The notes: generated from the letters alone by a model not told the origin. Counted from the first letter of the stretch, positions 50,922 to 61,359 are shown. The stretch is DNA of 64,000 nt from Bacillota bacterium (GCA_023395555.1 JAEWYQ010000024.1:58524-122523), one strand, 5' to 3'. Numbers and translations: made by a program.

Positions 50922-51916
50922 TTTGGAATCCCCTCATAAATACACTTTACCAACGCGCCCTCGATCTCCTGATAGCCGATTGTCTTTTGAAGACATTTAT
51001 CCTTCCCGTAGATGCACCGGTCATAAAAAGGACAGCCGTCCTTGCGTGCTTCCAGGTTCATCAGATCCATACTTTTTAAGGGCAGCGGTTTATCATGCCT
51101 TGCGCTGTCCGGGTCAGGAATCGGAACCGCGGAGAAAAGAGCCTGGGTATAGGGATGCTTCGGACTTTCAATTAATTGCTTCATGGAGGAAAGCTCCATA
51201 ATCTCCCCCAGATACATGACACAAATCCTTCCGGAATTGGCGATATAACGTGCCGTTGATAAATCATGGGTGATGTATACAAATGCGATACCCAGCTCCC
51301 GGTTTAATTCCGTCATCAGATTCAATATGGACAATCTCATGGATACATCGATCATGGAAACCGGCTCATCCGCGACAATTAGCCGGGGCTCCATGGTCAA
51401 GGCCCTTGCCATAAGGACGCGCTGTCTTTGTCCTCCGCTCATCTGGTGAGGATACTTCGACAGGAACTGCTCCGCCGGAATTAAGCCTACCCGTTCCAGC
51501 AATTCCTCCGCCAGCTTTTCCCCCTGGGAATAGCTTAATTCTTTATGATGTACCCGTATGGGCGCCATCATGGAATCCTTGATTGTTTTAACCGGATTGA
51601 GGGCCGCGTAGGAATCCTGTTGAATAAACTGGACCTTCTGCTTATAGTTGGAGTTCATCCCCATCAGACGGTAGATGTTCTCCCCTTCAAAGCGGATCTC
51701 CCCTTTGGTGGGCTTGATCAGGCCCGTGATAATTCTTCCCAATGTCGTCTTGCCGCAGCCGCTCTCTCCCACCAGGGCAAGGATCTCACCCTTTTTAATA
51801 TCCAGATTGATATTTTTAAGTACATGAAAATACCTGTCTGACGAAAATATACCGCCGCCCTTTTCAAACACCATATTTACATCCTTTAATTGCATCAGTA
51901 TTTCGTGATCAGACAT
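50909..51916 (-). CDS. Opp/Dpp-type ABC transporter ATP-binding protein (OppF-like)
   Basis: This 335-residue ATPase has Walker [14 protein letters not shown], the Q-loop [13 protein letters not shown], signature [15 protein letters not shown] and Walker [16 protein letters not shown] with the His loop VYITHDLS. The C-terminal Cys-rich oligopeptide/dipeptide domain ([13 protein letters not shown]) may bind an iron-sulfur cluster, as in some family members. The ATG at 51916 overlaps the OppD stop as TAATG, so it is preferred over the in-frame ATG at 51937. It energises the OppB/C channel with the OppD-like partner. Confidence 0.93.
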   Translation of the reverse strand: MSDHEILMQLKDVNMVFEKGGGIFSSDRYFHVLKNINLDIKKGEILALVGESGCGKTTLGRIITGLIKPTKGEIRFEGENIYRLMGMNSNYKQKVQFIQQDSYAALNPVKTIKDSMMAPIRVHHKELSYSQGEKLAEELLERVGLIPAEQFLSKYPHQMSGGQRQRVLMARALTMEPRLIVADEPVSMIDVSMRLSILNLMTELNRELGIAFVYITHDLSTARYIANSGRICVMYLGEIMELSSMKQLIESPKHPYTQALFSAVPIPDPDSARHDKPLPLKSMDLMNLEARKDGCPFYDRCIYGKDKCLQKTIGYQEIEGALVKCIYEGIPKWEI

Positions 51917-52944
51917 TAGAACACCTCTTTCAGGCATCGTGACAAATGCTCATTTCCTATTGTTTTTAATTCCGGTATCGTCTGTCTGCACATTTCCTCT
52001 GCATACGGACATCTTGGATGGAAGACACACCCCCCGGGCAGCTCCATCAGATTCGGCGGGATGCCCTTGATGGGCTCCATCCGGGTTATATCTCCATACA
52101 GGGACGGGGTCGCCATAATCAACCCCCTTGTGTAGGGGTGGGCCTTCCGGTTGAACACCTCTCTTGTGGAGCCATATTCAACCAGTCTTCCGGCATACAT
52201 AACCGCCATGTAATCTGTAAATTTGGCAACAATGGAGATATCATGGGTTAATAGCAGCATGGAAATGCCCATTTCCCTGTTAATCTTCTTTAAAATCGTA
52301 AAGATATAATCCTGTGTAATGACATCCAGGGCCGTTGTCGGCTCATCCAGAATAATCAGATCCGGATTCAGTAATAAACTCATGGCGATCATGACCCGCT
52401 GCTTCATTCCGCCGGACAGCTCATGGGGATACATCTTCATGATCCTCTCCGCGCTCAGGTTTACAATCGTCAGTACCTCCTGTGCTCTCCTGACCGCATC
52501 CGCCCTGGTGGTCTTGTTATCATGCACCTTCATGGTTTCATAAATATGCTCCAGGATGGTCATAACCGGATTCAAGGAACTCTGAGCCCCCTGGAACACC
52601 ATAGAGATCTTGCTCCAACGAAAGGCATTTATTTGTTTTTCCTTCAGCTTACTGACTTCCGTAACGGTTCCGTCCTTTTCATGGAAATATATTTCTCCGG
52701 ATACAATTTCTCCCGGTCTTGAGATGCAGTTTAATAATGCCGAGGCAACGGTGGTCTTACCGCTTCCGCTCTCCCCTACCAAAGCCGTCATCTTCCCCCT
52801 TTTTATGTCCAGGTCAATATGACTGGCAGCCCGGATGGAGTACTTCTTAAGCTTATATTCCACCGTAAGCTTCTCGATTGTGACTGCATTATTTTTTCCC
52901 TTTTCTAATACGTTATTAGCAACGTTTGCTATTTCCTTATCCAT
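51916..52944 (-). CDS. Opp/Dpp-type ABC transporter ATP-binding protein (OppD-like)
   Basis: This 342-residue ATPase has Walker A GESGSGKTTVASA, Q-loop MVFQGAQSSLNPV, signature LSGGMKQRVMIAMSL, Walker B DLIILDEPTTALDV and LLLTHDIS. The C-terminal domain includes GGCVFHPRCPYAEEMC. It lies 8 bases after the OppC gene. The MDKEIANVANNV N-terminus is slightly extended relative to homologues. With OppF it drives import of the substrate delivered by the lipoprotein at 54896-56797, likely an oligosaccharide in this context rather than a peptide. Confidence 0.93.
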   Translation of the reverse strand: MDKEIANVANNVLEKGKNNAVTIEKLTVEYKLKKYSIRAASHIDLDIKRGKMTALVGESGSGKTTVASALLNCISRPGEIVSGEIYFHEKDGTVTEVSKLKEKQINAFRWSKISMVFQGAQSSLNPVMTILEHIYETMKVHDNKTTRADAVRRAQEVLTIVNLSAERIMKMYPHELSGGMKQRVMIAMSLLLNPDLIILDEPTTALDVITQDYIFTILKKINREMGISMLLLTHDISIVAKFTDYMAVMYAGRLVEYGSTREVFNRKAHPYTRGLIMATPSLYGDITRMEPIKGIPPNLMELPGGCVFHPRCPYAEEMCRQTIPELKTIGNEHLSRCLKEVF

Positions 52945-52952
52945 ACGTTCTC

Positions 52953-53831
52953 CTATTGCCCTGATAATCTGGGATTTAACGCTTCATCCAGCCCATGTGC
53001 CAAAAGAATGGAACCCATCTGGAACAGCATGATGGCTGCAATGGGTGCAAACAAGAAATAAACTGCTTCAGGAATTAATAACGCTCCCGAATCCTTTGCC
53101 CGCAGCAGCATTGCTCCCCAGTTGGACGGCTGGAAGGAGGCCAGCCCCAGCAGCATGATGCCTACGCTTCCCGTAATTGCATTTCGCATGATCAAGATGA
53201 AATTGATCAAAATATAAGAAGCTATGTTGGGCATCAGTTCCTGGAAAATAATATGTGCTTTGCTCAGCCCCATAACCTTGCATATCTGGATAAAGTCCCG
53301 CTCTCTCAGCGAATTGATCTGCGCCCGGATCGCCCTGCTTAACCCGGCCCACCCCCACATGGAAAGAACCAGCGCGAAGCTGAGGGGATCCTCAATGGTA
53401 AAAAAGGATGCAAAAATCAATAAAATCGGAAAGCTGGGAATGGATAGGAACAGATTCGTTATCACACCGATTATCTTATCGGTGGCACCTCCCGCAAGTC
53501 CGGATACCATTCCGATCACCGTTCCCAGAATGACTGTAATAAAGGAGGTAAGGAGGGCGATCACAAGAACATCACGGGAGCCGTAAACCAATTGCCGGAA
53601 TACATCCCTTCCCAGGTTGTCCGTTCCGAGCCAATGCTTTGCCGAAGGCGCCAAATATTTATTTACTTCATCGGTAACGGGATTATACTTAAACAATACC
53701 GGACCGACCGCAGCCATGAGGACAAAGAATAGCATGATTATCACACCTGCCGTGGATTTTTTATTGGAAAACACAATCCGAACCATTTTCTTTAATCCCT
53801 GTGCCGCGGATTTCATATATTTCTTTGCCAT
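52953..53831 (-). CDS. Opp/Dpp-type ABC transporter permease (OppC-like)
   Basis: This 292-residue membrane protein has an N-terminal helix after a basic stretch, the motif KHWLGTDNLGRDVFRQLVYG typical of OppC/DppC and the cytoplasmic EAA-type loop INSLRERDFIQICKVMGLSK, then further helices. Six helices in total are predicted by eye. It overlaps the OppB stop by one base and precedes OppD. Together with OppB it forms the channel. Confidence 0.93.
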   Translation of the reverse strand: MAKKYMKSAAQGLKKMVRIVFSNKKSTAGVIIMLFFVLMAAVGPVLFKYNPVTDEVNKYLAPSAKHWLGTDNLGRDVFRQLVYGSRDVLVIALLTSFITVILGTVIGMVSGLAGGATDKIIGVITNLFLSIPSFPILLIFASFFTIEDPLSFALVLSMWGWAGLSRAIRAQINSLRERDFIQICKVMGLSKAHIIFQELMPNIASYILINFILIMRNAITGSVGIMLLGLASFQPSNWGAMLLRAKDSGALLIPEAVYFLFAPIAAIMLFQMGSILLAHGLDEALNPRLSGQ

Positions 53832-54883
53832 CAGGTACTCCTCCTTATCCGAGGATCTATTAGGGTATATAAAGAATCAACAATTAAATTGGCCAGCACA
53901 ATCATGAAGGACATAAACAGCATCAGCCCCTGTACAATGAAATAATCCCTTGCTCCCATAAAACCGCCGAATTGCTGACCTAAGCCGGGATAGTTGAATA
54001 TCGTCTCCATCAAGGGCGACCCGCCGAACAAAGCCGCAAAGGACAGCGCCAGGGAGGTAACCAGCGGAAGCATGGCATTCTTTCGTAAGTATCTTTTGAC
54101 AATGATTTTCTCCGGAATGCCCCTGGCTCTGGCTGCATAGATGTAATCGTCCCCAAGGACGCCGATGGAGCTGGCTCTCATGGACAAAGCCCAGGAACCG
54201 ATCTGAACGATGGAGAAGGCCAATATGGGCAGCGCCGCATGGTACAGCACATTCAAAAACCATGGCCAGCCTTCCAGCTCCAGCATAATATCATAGTTCC
54301 CCTGTACCGGGAAAATCTTAAATTTAACCCCCAAAAGAAAGACTAATATCATACCCCACAGATAATCCGGTATGGAACCGGATACAACGATATAGGATAG
54401 TGCCGCCCCTTCCCTCATTCCTTTTCTTTTCCACGCCATATGGGAGCCCATGAAAATTCCGACGGCAAAGCTGAGGAGCAGGGAAATGCTTGATATAAAT
54501 AAAGTCCATGGTAAAAAATCTTTGATCAGCCCATTCACCGTGATGTCCGGCCTGCGCATGGAAATCCCAAGATTTCCATGCAGCAAGCCTTTGACATAAC
54601 TGCCTAATTGTACAAATACACTTTCATCCGGATTATAGTTCAGCAGGGATTTTGCTAAGCTCCTGGCTTCTTCAAAGGATATCTTCCGTTCCATCATTAA
54701 GCTCTGGGCGTAAGTATCAACCGGATTGCCGGGCATCATTTTTATTAATAAGAAGCCAAAGACCGCGACTAATACCAGAGTTAATAAGGCAATGAATAAG
54801 CGCCTCCAGAAGAATCTGGTTTTATTCATAAGCTTCATGAATAAGGTTATCACTTTGTTCTCTTCCTTCCTCTTCGCTTTCAA
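53831..54883 (-). CDS. Opp/Dpp-type ABC transporter permease (OppB-like)
   Basis: This 350-residue membrane protein starts at a TTG at 54883 with GGAGG six bases upstream. The N-terminal helix follows a basic head, then FLLIKMMPGNPVDTYAQ and NYNPDESVFVQLGSYVKGLL, typical of OppB/DppB. The EAA-like loop ASSIGVLGDDYIYAARARGI is present. It follows the binding-protein gene by 12 bases and couples to OppC by a one-base overlap. The length is slightly above the family's usual 310-330 residues because of the basic head. Confidence 0.93.
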   Translation of the reverse strand: MKAKRKEENKVITLFMKLMNKTRFFWRRLFIALLTLVLVAVFGFLLIKMMPGNPVDTYAQSLMMERKISFEEARSLAKSLLNYNPDESVFVQLGSYVKGLLHGNLGISMRRPDITVNGLIKDFLPWTLFISSISLLLSFAVGIFMGSHMAWKRKGMREGAALSYIVVSGSIPDYLWGMILVFLLGVKFKIFPVQGNYDIMLELEGWPWFLNVLYHAALPILAFSIVQIGSWALSMRASSIGVLGDDYIYAARARGIPEKIIVKRYLRKNAMLPLVTSLALSFAALFGGSPLMETIFNYPGLGQQFGGFMGARDYFIVQGLMLFMSFMIVLANLIVDSLYTLIDPRIRRST

Positions 54884-54895
54884 CTAAATCCTCCC

Positions 54896-56797
54896 CTATT
54901 TCTTCGGTTTGTAAAACTCAAGTGAGAAGTTTATGCCCTGTGAGAAATACAGGTTTGTCCTTGCCACCTCAAAGAATTCCTTCGTACCTACCTCCGGGAC
55001 ATAGGCCACATTTCTGCTTTCCTTTATCTTATCCTCCAGAGGAAGTCCGTCAATCTTAGTAAAGTCTACAAAGGAGCCCGTCACGTTCTGATAAAACTGG
55101 ATGCCGTAATTTTGATCAGCGGCGCCAAATATCATGTCGGCTAATACTTCCTTTAATTCCTCATCCGAATAATAATACAGATTGCCCATGACATCCTTTA
55201 CATAGAAGGTGCCGCTTCCATCCCTCTTTTCAAATTCAAGAGCGATATTCCCGATATCCTTCTTCTCGATTCTGCCTGCGTTAAAGTCTTCCTCGGTAAA
55301 GGTGGGGAACTTTAAGATCGGTCCGTTGATATCGCGGTATACATAGAGGAAGGAGCCTGTGGGATAGGAAAAGCTCATATTCAGATCCGTCCAGTTGACA
55401 ACAAAATCATATACGCTGTCCCCTGCTTTTGCCGTATCAAACCAGGAACCGAAGTCATTGGCTCTCTTTAGGGAAATCTCAATACCAAACTGGTTAAGAG
55501 CGCTTTCCACCGCTTCCGCAACCCCGCTCATACCGGGATGGCTTCCGTCATAGCCCAGGGATAATTTAACCGCCTGTCCGTTTACCGTCCACTTATCCCC
55601 CTGCTTTACCCAGCCTGCTGATTCAAGGAGCTCTGCCGCCTTGTTCAAATCCTGGGTGTATCGGGGCAAGGCGTCATAATCCTCCGGCTTTAACCAGGAC
55701 TTCGCTTCGCTGGGGGCCATTCCGATGAGGGGGAATTCACTGGTAATGGCATATTTATTACCGGCATTTTTCATTTCCTCCCGATTGAAGATATACTGGA
55801 ATGCCTGGCGCACTTCAGAAGTCCATACTTCTTTTTCCAGGTTAAATACCAGGCCGATTGCACCGGGATCAAACATCTTTAAATGGGCCATATTTTTGTT
55901 GCTGTCAAGAATCGCATTCAAGGTTGCCTCGGGAGCCAGGCCGTCCTGATAATAGATTTCTCCGTTGGAAAGCATGTTATAAATGGAATTAATGTCAGCT
56001 ACGTTGTAACAGATTACATTATCGAACTTAATATTGTCCGCAAAATAGTAATTCTCATTTTTCGTCAAGATCATCTGGTTCTGTGTTTCTTTTTCCAGCT
56101 TATAAGGGCCTGTAGCTACAAACCAGGTGGGATTATAAGCCTTAAAGCCATTGTAGTTCGCCATGAAGGCTTCATCCGCATCCGGCTGGATTGCTTTCCC
56201 AAAGGGCGCCCAGCCCTTGTAGCCTTCCTCTGCATCCGGCTGGCTCAGTAGAATTTCCTGGCATTTGTCCACATATTCCTTAAACTCCGAATATTTAACG
56301 GAGCCGGCCTTTTGAACCGCTATTAATAGGGTCTTCACCTTATCATTGGGCTCCATCCAGCTCTTCCAGGTTAATTGAACGGTTTTATCGTCGATTTTTT
56401 CTATGGGCTTAGCCAGATAGTTTGTCAGCTCCACAAAGTTGATATGATAAAACGCCATTACGTCCTCGGCAACAAAATCATCCCCATTCTGCCATTTCGC
56501 ATTTTTACGAAGGTGGATGATGGAGGTGGAATCCTCCTTATGCTCCACACTCTCCGCCAAAAGATAATGCAGCTCGTCGGTGGATCTTACATATTGGATC
56601 AGAGGCTCTACTGCCAGCCACTCCAATGCGCCTATGTTGGACCCGCCATGATAATGATTTCGTATCCCCGTCTTATCCCAGGTCTTTGCGATGCGGAAGG
56701 TTGTATCTACCTCCTTGGTATCTACTGTTTTTGCGCAGCCTATCATATTTACCATGAGAAAAATAATGAAACATACACTTACAAGCTTTTTTTTCAT
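54896..56797 (-). CDS. family 5 extracellular solute-binding lipoprotein (Opp type)
   Basis: This 633-residue lipoprotein (signal VNMIGC, Cys21) has the SBP_bac_5 fold. The N-terminal region contains LEWLAVEPLIQYV and IIHLRKNAKWQNGDDFVAEDV, the standard family motif, then YKLEKETQNQMILTKNENYY. It is longer than most peptide-binding homologues, with an insertion at about 150-220. Family members also bind oligosaccharides (for example cello- and mannooligosaccharides). Since three GH32 enzymes precede it, a fructan-type or related sugar ligand is likely. It is preceded by GGAGG and lies 10 bases after the third GH32 gene. Confidence 0.9.
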   Translation of the reverse strand: MKKKLVSVCFIIFLMVNMIGCAKTVDTKEVDTTFRIAKTWDKTGIRNHYHGGSNIGALEWLAVEPLIQYVRSTDELHYLLAESVEHKEDSTSIIHLRKNAKWQNGDDFVAEDVMAFYHINFVELTNYLAKPIEKIDDKTVQLTWKSWMEPNDKVKTLLIAVQKAGSVKYSEFKEYVDKCQEILLSQPDAEEGYKGWAPFGKAIQPDADEAFMANYNGFKAYNPTWFVATGPYKLEKETQNQMILTKNENYYFADNIKFDNVICYNVADINSIYNMLSNGEIYYQDGLAPEATLNAILDSNKNMAHLKMFDPGAIGLVFNLEKEVWTSEVRQAFQYIFNREEMKNAGNKYAITSEFPLIGMAPSEAKSWLKPEDYDALPRYTQDLNKAAELLESAGWVKQGDKWTVNGQAVKLSLGYDGSHPGMSGVAEAVESALNQFGIEISLKRANDFGSWFDTAKAGDSVYDFVVNWTDLNMSFSYPTGSFLYVYRDINGPILKFPTFTEEDFNAGRIEKKDIGNIALEFEKRDGSGTFYVKDVMGNLYYYSDEELKEVLADMIFGAADQNYGIQFYQNVTGSFVDFTKIDGLPLEDKIKESRNVAYVPEVGTKEFFEVARTNLYFSQGINFSLEFYKPKK

Positions 56798-56807
56798 AAA
56801 TATCCTC

Positions 56808-58322
56808 CTATTTTTGCAGTTCCGGCCTTGTTTTTAAATAAAAAGCATCTGCCTTAGTAACGCTTGCCTTGTTACTCCTTACCACAACCCTTTCCTTCCC
56901 CATCGTTACCCCGATTCTGGCCGGTAAATAGTATTTATCATTGATGTAGATTTCCAGCATGTCTGCTTCCGTAAGGATTCTGATTGTGTTTTCCTCCAAT
57001 AAATCCTGAGCATCGATTTCAATTTCGCTAAGGATTAAATGGTTAAAGGTAACGGCTGCAATTTTCTTCCCCTCTTTTTGCGTGATATTCACTGCTACCT
57101 TCTTATCTGTAAATTCAATGGAAAAGGACTCCTCCATGCGAAAATCGATTTGTAAATCAGATCTTTTTTCTACGGTAAACTCAAAGCTGTTTTCTGCGGT
57201 AAGATCAACCCCTTCCTTCAAAGTAAAATACCGCTCTCCCCGGATAAGCTCTGTGGTATCCTGTGCCATCCTGGCTCCCAGCTTACCGTCCTCCAACTGA
57301 TAAATCTCTGTCGGCAGATTAATATGCCCTCCCCAGAAATTGCCGTCGTAAGCCTTCGGCAACCATCCGAACAGATAAAACTGATCTCCTTTTTGAACGA
57401 TTTGAGCGGCACAGATATCCTCACTGGTCAGATAGTTGATTTCTTTCCGAGTCCAGTCCATTGTGTAGGGATCTACATTCTCATCCCCGATGAGATATGC
57501 CATTCTTCCGACTCCATGGTTAGAATAGCCGTAAAAACTGGTGAACACATACCATCTCTTACCGATCTTAATCAGCTGCGGGCATTCCGGATCATGATTA
57601 TCCCTGTTTTCGGCAAATACCGGCTTTGCCTCCTTGCTCCAATCCTCCAGGCTTCCGGAATTCGTTCTGCCGATTGCCAGATTGGAGATGAAGATTCCCT
57701 CACTGGGCACCCGTTTCGGATAATTGATGGCAATGGAATAGAAACGGCCGGTGTCTTCATCATAGGCAACAAAGGGATCGCGGCTGCCGCCGGGGAACTG
57801 TTCCTTGTCCTGGTATGCCTGATAGCTGCTTCCTGCATATTCCCAGGTAATCAGATCCTCACTTACGCTGGTGTGGTAGTCCCCGTAGTAAGAGTAATAC
57901 CGATTGTCCTTCTCCGTAATTCCAAGTACCGCATAGTTTTCCATAAAGCTTTTAATGGATAGCTCCGTGGGTTTCCAACTGATTCCGTCCTGGGAGGTCA
58001 ATAATTTTGAATGGAACTGGCCTCCGGTTGCCAGATAGAACATGTACCATGTGGATGTCTTTTCATCATAATATGGATGCACATCCCCAATGTAACGATT
58101 TTCAAATTCTTCGGGCAGGATATAATGCAGTATGGTATCCTCCGCCTTTTTGCTCTGATCTTCTTGATTCATCATGTCCTCCATCTCTTTTCCAGTCTCC
58201 TCCTTCCCTCCCTCTTCCGCGTGAGGTTCTCCTTTTTTGCAGCCGCCCAGAAGCGAAAGAAAGATGAAAATCACCATAATTAATGTAATAAGCCTGCTTC
58301 TCTCTCCTTTTATTATTTTCAC
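56808..58322 (-). CDS. GH32-like (clan GH-J) lipoprotein glycosidase
   Basis: This 504-residue lipoprotein starts at GTG, directly after the previous gene's TAG, with signal LSLLGGC (Cys28) and an acidic linker. The five-bladed propeller shows clan GH-J signatures: RYIGDVHPYY with nucleophile Asp at about 80, GSRDPFVAY (Arg-Asp-Pro at 181-183) and DPECPQL with the acid/base Glu at about 246. A beta-sandwich follows from about residue 380, ending with YINDKYYLPARIGVT. All three catalytic residues are present. It acts outside the cell on a beta-fructan or fructose-containing oligosaccharide, but the changed WMNDPN motif (GDVHP) makes the substrate uncertain. Confidence 0.82.
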   Translation of the reverse strand: MKIIKGERSRLITLIMVIFIFLSLLGGCKKGEPHAEEGGKEETGKEMEDMMNQEDQSKKAEDTILHYILPEEFENRYIGDVHPYYDEKTSTWYMFYLATGGQFHSKLLTSQDGISWKPTELSIKSFMENYAVLGITEKDNRYYSYYGDYHTSVSEDLITWEYAGSSYQAYQDKEQFPGGSRDPFVAYDEDTGRFYSIAINYPKRVPSEGIFISNLAIGRTNSGSLEDWSKEAKPVFAENRDNHDPECPQLIKIGKRWYVFTSFYGYSNHGVGRMAYLIGDENVDPYTMDWTRKEINYLTSEDICAAQIVQKGDQFYLFGWLPKAYDGNFWGGHINLPTEIYQLEDGKLGARMAQDTTELIRGERYFTLKEGVDLTAENSFEFTVEKRSDLQIDFRMEESFSIEFTDKKVAVNITQKEGKKIAAVTFNHLILSEIEIDAQDLLEENTIRILTEADMLEIYINDKYYLPARIGVTMGKERVVVRSNKASVTKADAFYLKTRPELQK

Positions 58323-59951
58323 CTACTCCCTGTTTAAAGAATATATGTTGATGTTTTTAGCCTCAAAGCTTCCATACTCCGTAAACACGCCCAGCTTATT
58401 AACGGAGGTAAACTTGTGTATCCTGCCGGACAGAGCAAATTTATCATCCAGATAAACCTCTATGATATTGCCGTCGGTGATGATTCTCAGCTTCATAGCA
58501 TTGTTGTACTTCATCTCAATGGGTATGCCGGCGATTTTGTCCATCCGTTCAAAATGTTCCCGGAGGATTAATTGATTTGTATTCGGATCGAGGAAGACCT
58601 CGTACCCGTTAAATTTCTCGTTACCGGTTTTCAACACCACTCCAAAGCCTGCACTGTCTTTTCCAAGAGAGATGTCCATCTCCAGATCAAAATTGATATA
58701 CTCTCCCTGGAACCAAAGCTCTCCATAATCGTGATTTTTTGAATATCGTAATGTCCGGCCTTCCGTTGTAAAGCCATCTCCCCGGACATAATCCGCTTCT
58801 CCCTCAATGAAATTCGCTGCTGTGGAATTCGTTGCCGGAAAAGTATAAAGAAGCTCCTTCCTTAACAGGTTGTCCGTGACTGCAAGCCGTGTTCTCAACT
58901 GTCCATCCTTCGTTTGATATAGTTCCTTGGGAAAAGCCATATGACCGCCCCATTGATAGGGATTTCCATCCGTACTGTTGACGTAGGTCGGAATCCAGCC
59001 GATCATAATTCTTCTTCCATCGCCCTGTGCCGAATTGGGGGCCATTTCTTCCGTCGGGGTTAAGGTGTCTACGGGAAATCTCCTCCAGGGTCCCGCGGGA
59101 TTATCCGAATACCGATAGCGGACTTGCCCGACTCTCTTGGTTCCCCAGCTTGCTAATAAGTAATACCGATCACCCATCTTAAACAGCTCCGGACATTCCG
59201 GTACATTGGAGTTGCCCGGACGAAACAATGACTCCGGCGGAGAGAAATCTATGAAATCCTTTGTTTTAGAATAGTAGATTTCTGATGAAGTATTGCTGTA
59301 CAAGGCGGGGTTTTGTTTTACTGAAAATAAAAACCAATACTCCTTATCCTTTTCATTATAGAACAGGCTCGGGTCTCTGGGGTCCGCGGACGGAACCGAG
59401 GAATAAGGAAATCCCAGCCCTATTTCAGTAAAGTTGATATAATCCGAGGTTTTACTGATCCCATATCCGCGGTTGCCTGCCACATCGTTATACATGGAAT
59501 ATAGCTGCCCGTCATACTCTGCATTGGCAACTGCCCACCAGCTTCGGGAGGTATCAATGGCAGCTTGCACCTCTTCCCAGTGAAACAGGTCCTCTGAGAC
59601 GGCAAGACCCTGCCTGACGCCCTCTAAAGCCCCGCGGTTCTTGGTGTTAAAGGGCAATTCCAGATAATAAACATACCATGTTCCATTATGATACACCGGG
59701 TGAGCATCACCAAAATATCCTTTCCTGCCGATATAGTGTAATTTAGGCCTGGCCTCTTCGCCGGGTTCCACCAGCTTTCCCAGCTTGAACTCTTTTGCTA
59801 AAGTCTTCTCTTCTATTCTTACCACTTTTTTATGTATCCCCCCGATGGATAAGATAATAATCACTGCTGCCACAGCCATAAGCACTCCGGCAATTAATAA
59901 TCCTATGTGTTTATTGCCTTTTTCCGGCTTAGACCGTAAATACCTCCACAT
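58323..59951 (-). CDS. membrane-anchored GH32-like glycosidase
   Basis: This 542-residue protein (counted from the ATG at 59951) has one membrane helix (IGLLIAGVLMAVAAVIIILS) near its start and then an outer GH-J propeller: KGYFGDAHPVYH (nucleophile Asp about 82), SADPRDPSLFYN (about 192-194) and NVPECPELFKMG (acid/base Glu about 252). A beta-sandwich follows, ending EVYLDDKFALSGRIHKF. An ATG at 59996 would extend it 45 bases further into the upstream gene. The one chosen overlaps that gene by 23 bases and has GAGAGG upstream. It is a paralogue of the two neighbours, with a different cell location. Confidence 0.8.
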   Translation of the reverse strand: MWRYLRSKPEKGNKHIGLLIAGVLMAVAAVIIILSIGGIHKKVVRIEEKTLAKEFKLGKLVEPGEEARPKLHYIGRKGYFGDAHPVYHNGTWYVYYLELPFNTKNRGALEGVRQGLAVSEDLFHWEEVQAAIDTSRSWWAVANAEYDGQLYSMYNDVAGNRGYGISKTSDYINFTEIGLGFPYSSVPSADPRDPSLFYNEKDKEYWFLFSVKQNPALYSNTSSEIYYSKTKDFIDFSPPESLFRPGNSNVPECPELFKMGDRYYLLASWGTKRVGQVRYRYSDNPAGPWRRFPVDTLTPTEEMAPNSAQGDGRRIMIGWIPTYVNSTDGNPYQWGGHMAFPKELYQTKDGQLRTRLAVTDNLLRKELLYTFPATNSTAANFIEGEADYVRGDGFTTEGRTLRYSKNHDYGELWFQGEYINFDLEMDISLGKDSAGFGVVLKTGNEKFNGYEVFLDPNTNQLILREHFERMDKIAGIPIEMKYNNAMKLRIITDGNIIEVYLDDKFALSGRIHKFTSVNKLGVFTEYGSFEAKNINIYSLNRE

Positions 59952-61311
59952 TCTCCAACCGCACCTCTCCATTTTCAGAATATATGCTGATTCCATTATC
60001 CTTTTTCATGTACATCCGCGATGATAATGCCACTCCATCCAGATACAATACACACACATCACCTTCGACAACCATATCCAAATGATACCTTGTGCCCGGA
60101 ATGAATGAAACCGGCCTTTCCACATTGGTAAAATTCGCTCTGCCCCAGGGGGTGTTGGGCACCATCCCAAAGGCGATCCGGTTATTGCTTGTTTCCAATT
60201 TATATCCGTAAGCGAAATCCTCTTCTGTATCGTGCCTTAACAATATTCCCGCATTTACGTTATTGCGGGAAATGATGATATCCGCAGAGATGCGGTAGGT
60301 ATCCGCCTCAACCTTTGTTAAGGTGCGGGACGCAAAGCCCTGCTCATTACCGCAGCATATTCTGTCCTCAGAATAGTATAAGGTTTTAATGTGGTTTTTA
60401 ATCGTGTCCGGTATCCGGCAGCCCAAGGATCGGTCCTTCCTCTGAAACACCTCATGAACCATCAGATTACCGCCCCATTGCCATTCTCCGTCATCATTAT
60501 CACCCGCTTTTGTGGGAACCCAGCCAAACACATAACGTTTGCCGCCATCCGAAGCAGTTTTGGCTGCATAGAAGGCGCGGCCGTCAAAGGCATCATCCTC
60601 CGTTGACCTCCAGCAATTCTCATCGGTATCCGATACCCGGTACCTGGTCACACATCGGTCGGTAAACTCCGAGTAAACCAGATAGTTCTCCCTGTTCATC
60701 CGGAATAAGTCAGGGCATTCATGGGTGAAAAAGGCATCCGGAGACCATAGCGGTTCTTCTACCTTCCATGTCTTTAAGTCCTTGGAGGAGCATAATGCGG
60801 TACAACCTCGCTTTACCCTGTCACCCTGTCTTAATCGGGCTGCCAGCAGCATCCTGTAACAGCCCTTCTCTTCATCCGGATATACGAAGGGATCGCGCCA
60901 GTCATGCTCTTCATAATCCTCTGCCGGTGCATAAAACGTATCCGCCTTCACCTTCTCCCAGTGAATCAGATCAGGGCTGACTGCGTGCATCACGGCCTGT
61001 TCCGGATATCCCCGCTCTCTCAGATGCGGATTGTGACCGGTGTAGAAAATATGATATTTCCCTTCCGCTTCCTTAAAAACCGAACCGGTAAATACATACA
61101 GATCCTGTTCCTGCACCGTCCCCCTTGGAAGCACCTCTCCGAACTCTTCATACTCAATAAAGTCTTTGGTTCTGATCAGCCTCCATGGCGTCCCTTCGCC
61201 TTTATTTGCTTTATCTCGAAAATCATGCAAATAGAACAAGTAATAGTGACCGTTTTCATAATACGGAATAATATCCGCTGTTACGCCATCCTGTGCTTTG
61301 TAGTACAACAT
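59929..61311 (-). CDS. GH32-like glycosidase, cytoplasmic
   Basis: This 460-residue protein, counted from the ATG at 61311 with GGAG upstream, has no signal and so is cytoplasmic. GVTADIIPYYENG carries the nucleophile Asp at about 13, HDWRDPFVYP the Arg-Asp-Pro at about 139-141 and FTHECPDLFRMN the acid/base Glu at about 198. A C-terminal sandwich follows, ending CVLYLDGVALSSRMYMKK. A longer ORF to 61359 would overlap the operator at 61339-61352 and the -10 region, so the later start is preferred. It is the first gene of the operon and would split imported oligosaccharides. Confidence 0.83.
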   Translation of the reverse strand: MLYYKAQDGVTADIIPYYENGHYYLFYLHDFRDKANKGEGTPWRLIRTKDFIEYEEFGEVLPRGTVQEQDLYVFTGSVFKEAEGKYHIFYTGHNPHLRERGYPEQAVMHAVSPDLIHWEKVKADTFYAPAEDYEEHDWRDPFVYPDEEKGCYRMLLAARLRQGDRVKRGCTALCSSKDLKTWKVEEPLWSPDAFFTHECPDLFRMNRENYLVYSEFTDRCVTRYRVSDTDENCWRSTEDDAFDGRAFYAAKTASDGGKRYVFGWVPTKAGDNDDGEWQWGGNLMVHEVFQRKDRSLGCRIPDTIKNHIKTLYYSEDRICCGNEQGFASRTLTKVEADTYRISADIIISRNNVNAGILLRHDTEEDFAYGYKLETSNNRIAFGMVPNTPWGRANFTNVERPVSFIPGTRYHLDMVVEGDVCVLYLDGVALSSRMYMKKDNGISIYSENGEVRLENVEVFTV

Positions 61312-61338
61312 ATGACTCTCCACTTCTGTTTGTATTCT

Positions 61339-61352
61339 TGACAACGTTGTCA
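61339..61352. promoter_or_regulatory. LacI-type operator, promoter-proximal copy
   Basis: TGACAACGTTGTCA is a perfect palindrome just downstream of the -10 box. It also resembles cre with one mismatch (TGNAANCGNTNNCA). Confidence 0.8.
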
Positions 61353-61359
61353 TGAACAT